From Pterois miles (taxonomy: Eukaryota > Chordata > Actinopteri > Perciformes > Scorpaenidae): a stretch of DNA of 64,000 nucleotides. The notes beneath the pieces are model-generated. The model was not told the origin of the DNA and did not search any database. It saw only the letters and a list, made by a program, of their open reading frames with translations. Every line of letters starts with the position of its first letter. Position 1 is the first letter of the stretch. The stretch covers positions 20,506,001 through 20,570,000 of the forward strand of contig CAMQGK010000110.1 in NCBI GenBank assembly GCA_947000775.1, written 5' to 3'. Below are positions 33,748 through 64,000 of the stretch, piece by piece. Position numbers and translations under genes: made by a program.

Positions 33748-33827
<80 letters not shown>
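33748..33827. repeat. (CA)n microsatellite, about 80 bp
   Basis: An uninterrupted CA tract on the + strand. It lies 1.45 kb from a long GT tract of opposite orientation at 35274. Confidence 0.97.
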
Positions 33828-33828
<1 letters not shown>

Positions 33829-34135
33829 TATCAGTCATGCAGATCTGAAATTAAAAGTTTGGGAAAGCTCTAAAAACTGGTCAGTTAGTCAATTGTCATT
33901 TAATTAATTGGTTTATGTTTATAGTTTGTTAGATAGTTGATTGGCAAAAAATGAATCCACAACTATTTGATTATTGTTTTATTGTTCAAGTCAAATCAAC
34001 CTAAATTTCACAGAAATTTTTCCAGTTTTATGTCATTAAAATTTGAATATCTTTGTCATTGTTTTTCCTTGTGTTTTTGGTAATTTGGATGGCTTTTTTT
34101 CAGAATTTTTAGCCTTTTAATTGACTTGTGCGTAG

Positions 34136-35093
34136 AATAGTTGGGGTGGGAAAAAAAAAATCAATGCACCTATATTTGCGATTTAAAAAATTTGAAATTT
34201 CTTTTTTTATGCCGGAATCGATATATTTGCTTCATTTGAGTCTATACGGAGGTAGAGGGACTAATGTGACGTCATATTCGTTCCATATCCATCACCCAAA
34301 ACAAAACTCAACCGGTTGCAGTGAGCTGAAACAACAAAGCAGAAAACAGTGGAGGGTCGGCGTGGATACGACCGGCATCCTCACATGTTAAATCCAACGT
34401 GGTAAACACTACACATCCAGTGAAGCATAGAAACACTTTGGATTTCACACATTGCCAGGAACAGCAGAGCTAGACATCACGGCTAAACCTGCATGCTAAC
34501 TCTGTCATGGACAGGAAACGTTATCGACATGCGGTCAAGCCAGTCATCACATGAATCGCTGTGGTCAAATCAGCCGACACTACAACTGTAGAGCACCCAT
34601 ATGCTGACATTTATGTTAAATACATTCAATTGGCCCAGATGGAGCTGACCATGGATGTATAAACAGAACGGAGCCAATGTGAGAGCTAGCGACGGACTTG
34701 GTGAAGTTAGCGGAAGTATACACGTGTGGCTACGTCCGGTTTTCAAAATAAGGTGTTAACAAAAGGAACTGTACATTCAAAATACATATATGGAAATAAG
34801 ATTGATGGATTATAATCACCACTCGTTAAAACCATTGCATGTCCCCTATAAATTAAAAGAAAGTGTAGTGTGAAGTGTACTAATAAATAGTGCTTGACAG
34901 TGACTGATATCTTTGACTTCAGGACATCTCTGACTACATACGTGCTGAAAATCAAACATTTTTTACTGTATTAATTTAGATCATTTGAAATGAATACAGT
35001 AAAAAGTAAAAGTAGAATCGCAATACTTAAAAATTGCAATACCCAATTATCGTGATAGTATTGAATCAGGAGATAGGTGAATCTTCCCAGCCT
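34136..35093. repeat. Probable large AT-rich inverted-repeat element
   Basis: The left end gttggggtgggaaaaaaaa and the right end ttcccagccttat, with atcgcaatac-type motifs inside, resemble a hAT- or Harbinger-like MITE. The interior has no transposase. The boundaries are approximate. Confidence 0.4.
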
Positions 35094-35273
35094 TATAGAA
35101 TAATATGAAAAATATCGAACAGCGTGATCAATAATAAATTAATGAAAAGCCCTACTGTAATTTGGAGTAATGCACATTTTGTTCAGTCAGTCAAATATTT
35201 GGCAGCTTTGACACGAGAAGTAACACCTTCAGTCTTCTTCACATTTCAGTCTTGTTAGAGTGATAGAGTTTTG

Positions 35274-62133
<26,860 letters not shown>

Positions 62134-63279
62134 GTGAGTGCACATTTTAATAGATCTTTCCACACAGATAAACCAAATAATGAACTGACCTATGTGTCGT
62201 TTGCTTCGACCACCCCTTAGGGGCAGGCCTAAGGGTTTTTGTTCTTGGTTTAGGCTGCGGTGTGGGAGGCAGAGAGCCAGTGGGGGCAGAGGGGCTCTTT
62301 GTAAGGCTGAGGTTGCTGATTAAAACCTCTTTGTGCTCTGATGTGCCATTACCAGTGCTAATGAGAATTAAGAAGCCAAAAAGTGTGTGTGAGTGTGTGT
62401 GGTTAAGGAGCCTAAGGGTGTGGGTTTGTGCATGTGAATATGCGGAAGTGTTGAGGGGGGGTGTTAAGTGTGTGTGTTTGCATGTGTACAGTGTCTTAGC
62501 ATTAGTGTGGGTGTGTGTACATGCACTATTGTTTGTGTGCAAGTCTAGCTCAGCACCCAGCACAAGGAGAGGGATTAATTCTTTGTGGCTTAGAGAGAAT
62601 TAATTTTGTGCTTACACTGGCGGGCTGTGGATTACATCCGTATCCGCCTCTCCTCTCTCTCCCTGGGGCCAGGCAGAGGAGGAGGCAGGCGTCTGGAGAT
62701 GGAGAAAATGAGGGGAAAGAGGGAGCGCAGGACAGAGAGAGAGAGGGAGGGAGGGGGAGCCGAGATTCTAAGAAGTGTCATTTCAGAAAAGGCCTTTATT
62801 CTCTCTATATCTCCATTTTATGAGCTGGCCTCGCTGCAATAGCTCTTCAAATATATGTGCTGTGTTAGTCTTTGAGTATGTGTGCTTATCAGGGGCAAGC
62901 TGAGTGTCTCTTTAGCCCTGATGCGGGTTGACACTGTGTCCAGGGGCAACCTCTGTGTTCGCCGCTCTCTGCCTCTCTCTCGGTTTCTGCCTTCCCTTTG
63001 GCCTCCGTTGTGTTTGCAGCATATGGAAAAGTGTTTGAAGTGGAGTTGTGCAAACAGACAACTCTCAGCCTGCCTTTTTCTGCATCTGTCTCTGAGACAC
63101 AAAGACAGCAGACAGTATGCATAGGAGCAAAGAAGATGGAGAACCATCATTAGAATCACACTGGGGGCCACAGCATTTGGTTAGCAATTTGTGGATTTAG
63201 TGTTTATTACAGTATGTTTAGGCTACTTTAAATCACTGCATTGTGCCTTATTCTCTCAGGATGGTCTAACCTTCAAGTT
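62134..63279. other. dscaml1 intron after the last visible exon
   Basis: Noncoding. GT-rich at 62380-62535, purine-rich at 62680-62760. No FN3-4 exon recognised. Confidence 0.6.
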
Positions 63280-63900
63280 CATTGGTTCCCAACATGGGGG
63301 TCCAGACCCCCACTAAGGGTTGCCAAAGCTTCTCAGGGGGTCATAAGGCCTTCTTCATTTTAAGGGGTGTAAAATATACAGTATATCTTGGCATTTCATT
63401 CATTTGTGTAAATGAAATTTATTTTTAAAGTTTGCGTTATTATTTCAAATATAAAGAGCACGGTGAAGACCCGAACACAAGCTATATACAGAGTCCTCCC
63501 TCTCTGCTGAGCAACTCATCCTGTACTAGAAAAATATGCAGTTAAAACAACCAAATTACTGATGTCTTCTGTCAGGGAGAAGAAAACACTGAATTTGTCA
63601 AATGAGAAACCTATTAAGTATGAATGATGGAAAGAATTGTATTAAAAGTCTCTAAAAAATAACAGGAAACTCATCTCTGATGCAATATTCACAGGAAGTA
63701 ATCTGCTCTAAATTCATCCAGATTTCTTGTTTTCAAACAAACTATTAGGGTTAATTGTACAGTTTATCAGTTGTTCTGTACTGTTATTGCTAGGCATTGA
63801 AAATAATATGAACTATCCATAAAATATGTCACATAGTCAGGGGTTGTTAATTCACTCTGACAGAAAAGGGTTCCCCTAAGGATAAAGGTTGGGAACCACT
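63280..63900. repeat. MITE with ttggttcccaac termini
   Basis: It starts cattggttcccaacatgg and ends aaggttgggaaccact, inverted copies of each other. The interior block gttctgtactgttattgc is shared with 12376-12551. No coding capacity. Confidence 0.65.
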
Positions 63901-64000
63901 GCCCTAGCTCATAGTCATCACTGCTACACCAAGAAACACACACTACGTGTTTGACTCTTTTTGTTGATCTTAAAGTAGTGATCATGTTACCCTGATGCAA

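Overview
This is a stretch of vertebrate, almost certainly teleost fish, genomic DNA. The evidence is long phase-consistent introns with GT/AG boundaries, very long CA/GT, CT and TA microsatellites, tRNA-derived SINEs, a decayed Tc1-like transposon, many short terminal-inverted-repeat elements of the kind common in percomorph fish, and one vertebrate-type neural adhesion gene. Nothing bacterial or viral was recognised. The species cannot be named from the sequence.

The only gene I can support is dscaml1 (Down syndrome cell adhesion molecule-like 1) on the + strand. Seventeen internal exons lie between 37763 and 62133 and give 3069 nt of continuous, frame-consistent coding sequence (about 1023 codons). 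They run from the second half of Ig domain 2, through Ig3 to Ig9, to the end of fibronectin type III domain 3. The signal peptide, Ig1, first half of Ig2, later FN3 domains, Ig10, membrane segment and cytoplasmic tail are not in the window. The protein matches DSCAML1 rather than DSCAM at paralogue-specific positions (for example KEDALSTYRC and DGRPLPADSRW). Every domain boundary is a phase-1 intron. Ig3, Ig4, Ig5 and Ig7 are single exons; Ig6, Ig8, Ig9, FN1, FN2 and FN3 are each split in two.

Bases 1-37762 hold no exon I can recognise. They are probably one large upstream dscaml1 intron, populated by simple repeats (5071-5626, 14220-14309, 24221-24351, 33748-33827, 35274-35388), short inverted-repeat elements (80-453, 783-1026, 9750-10012, 10368-11019, 12376-12551, 21454-21660, 27360-28056, 29390-29666), two SINEs (19873-20161 and 20571-20934) and two strong hairpin sequences (20955-20997 and 27657-27725). 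Within the exon-bearing half, the introns carry a further SINE pair (40696, 61283), a hAT-like MITE with an 8-bp near-perfect duplication (51591-52249), a second hAT-like fragment with a nested insertion (58082-58650), a 1.2-kb broken Tc1-like element (56276-57468) and a small element that fills most of the intron between the Ig2 and Ig3 exons.

I did not find a new biological system. The points most worth checking are splicing-related: a strong frame-breaking decoy donor at the end of the Ig5 exon, two in-frame tandem donors in Ig8, and a 33-bp hairpin made by two head-to-head SINE heads 66 bp before the FN3-3 exon.
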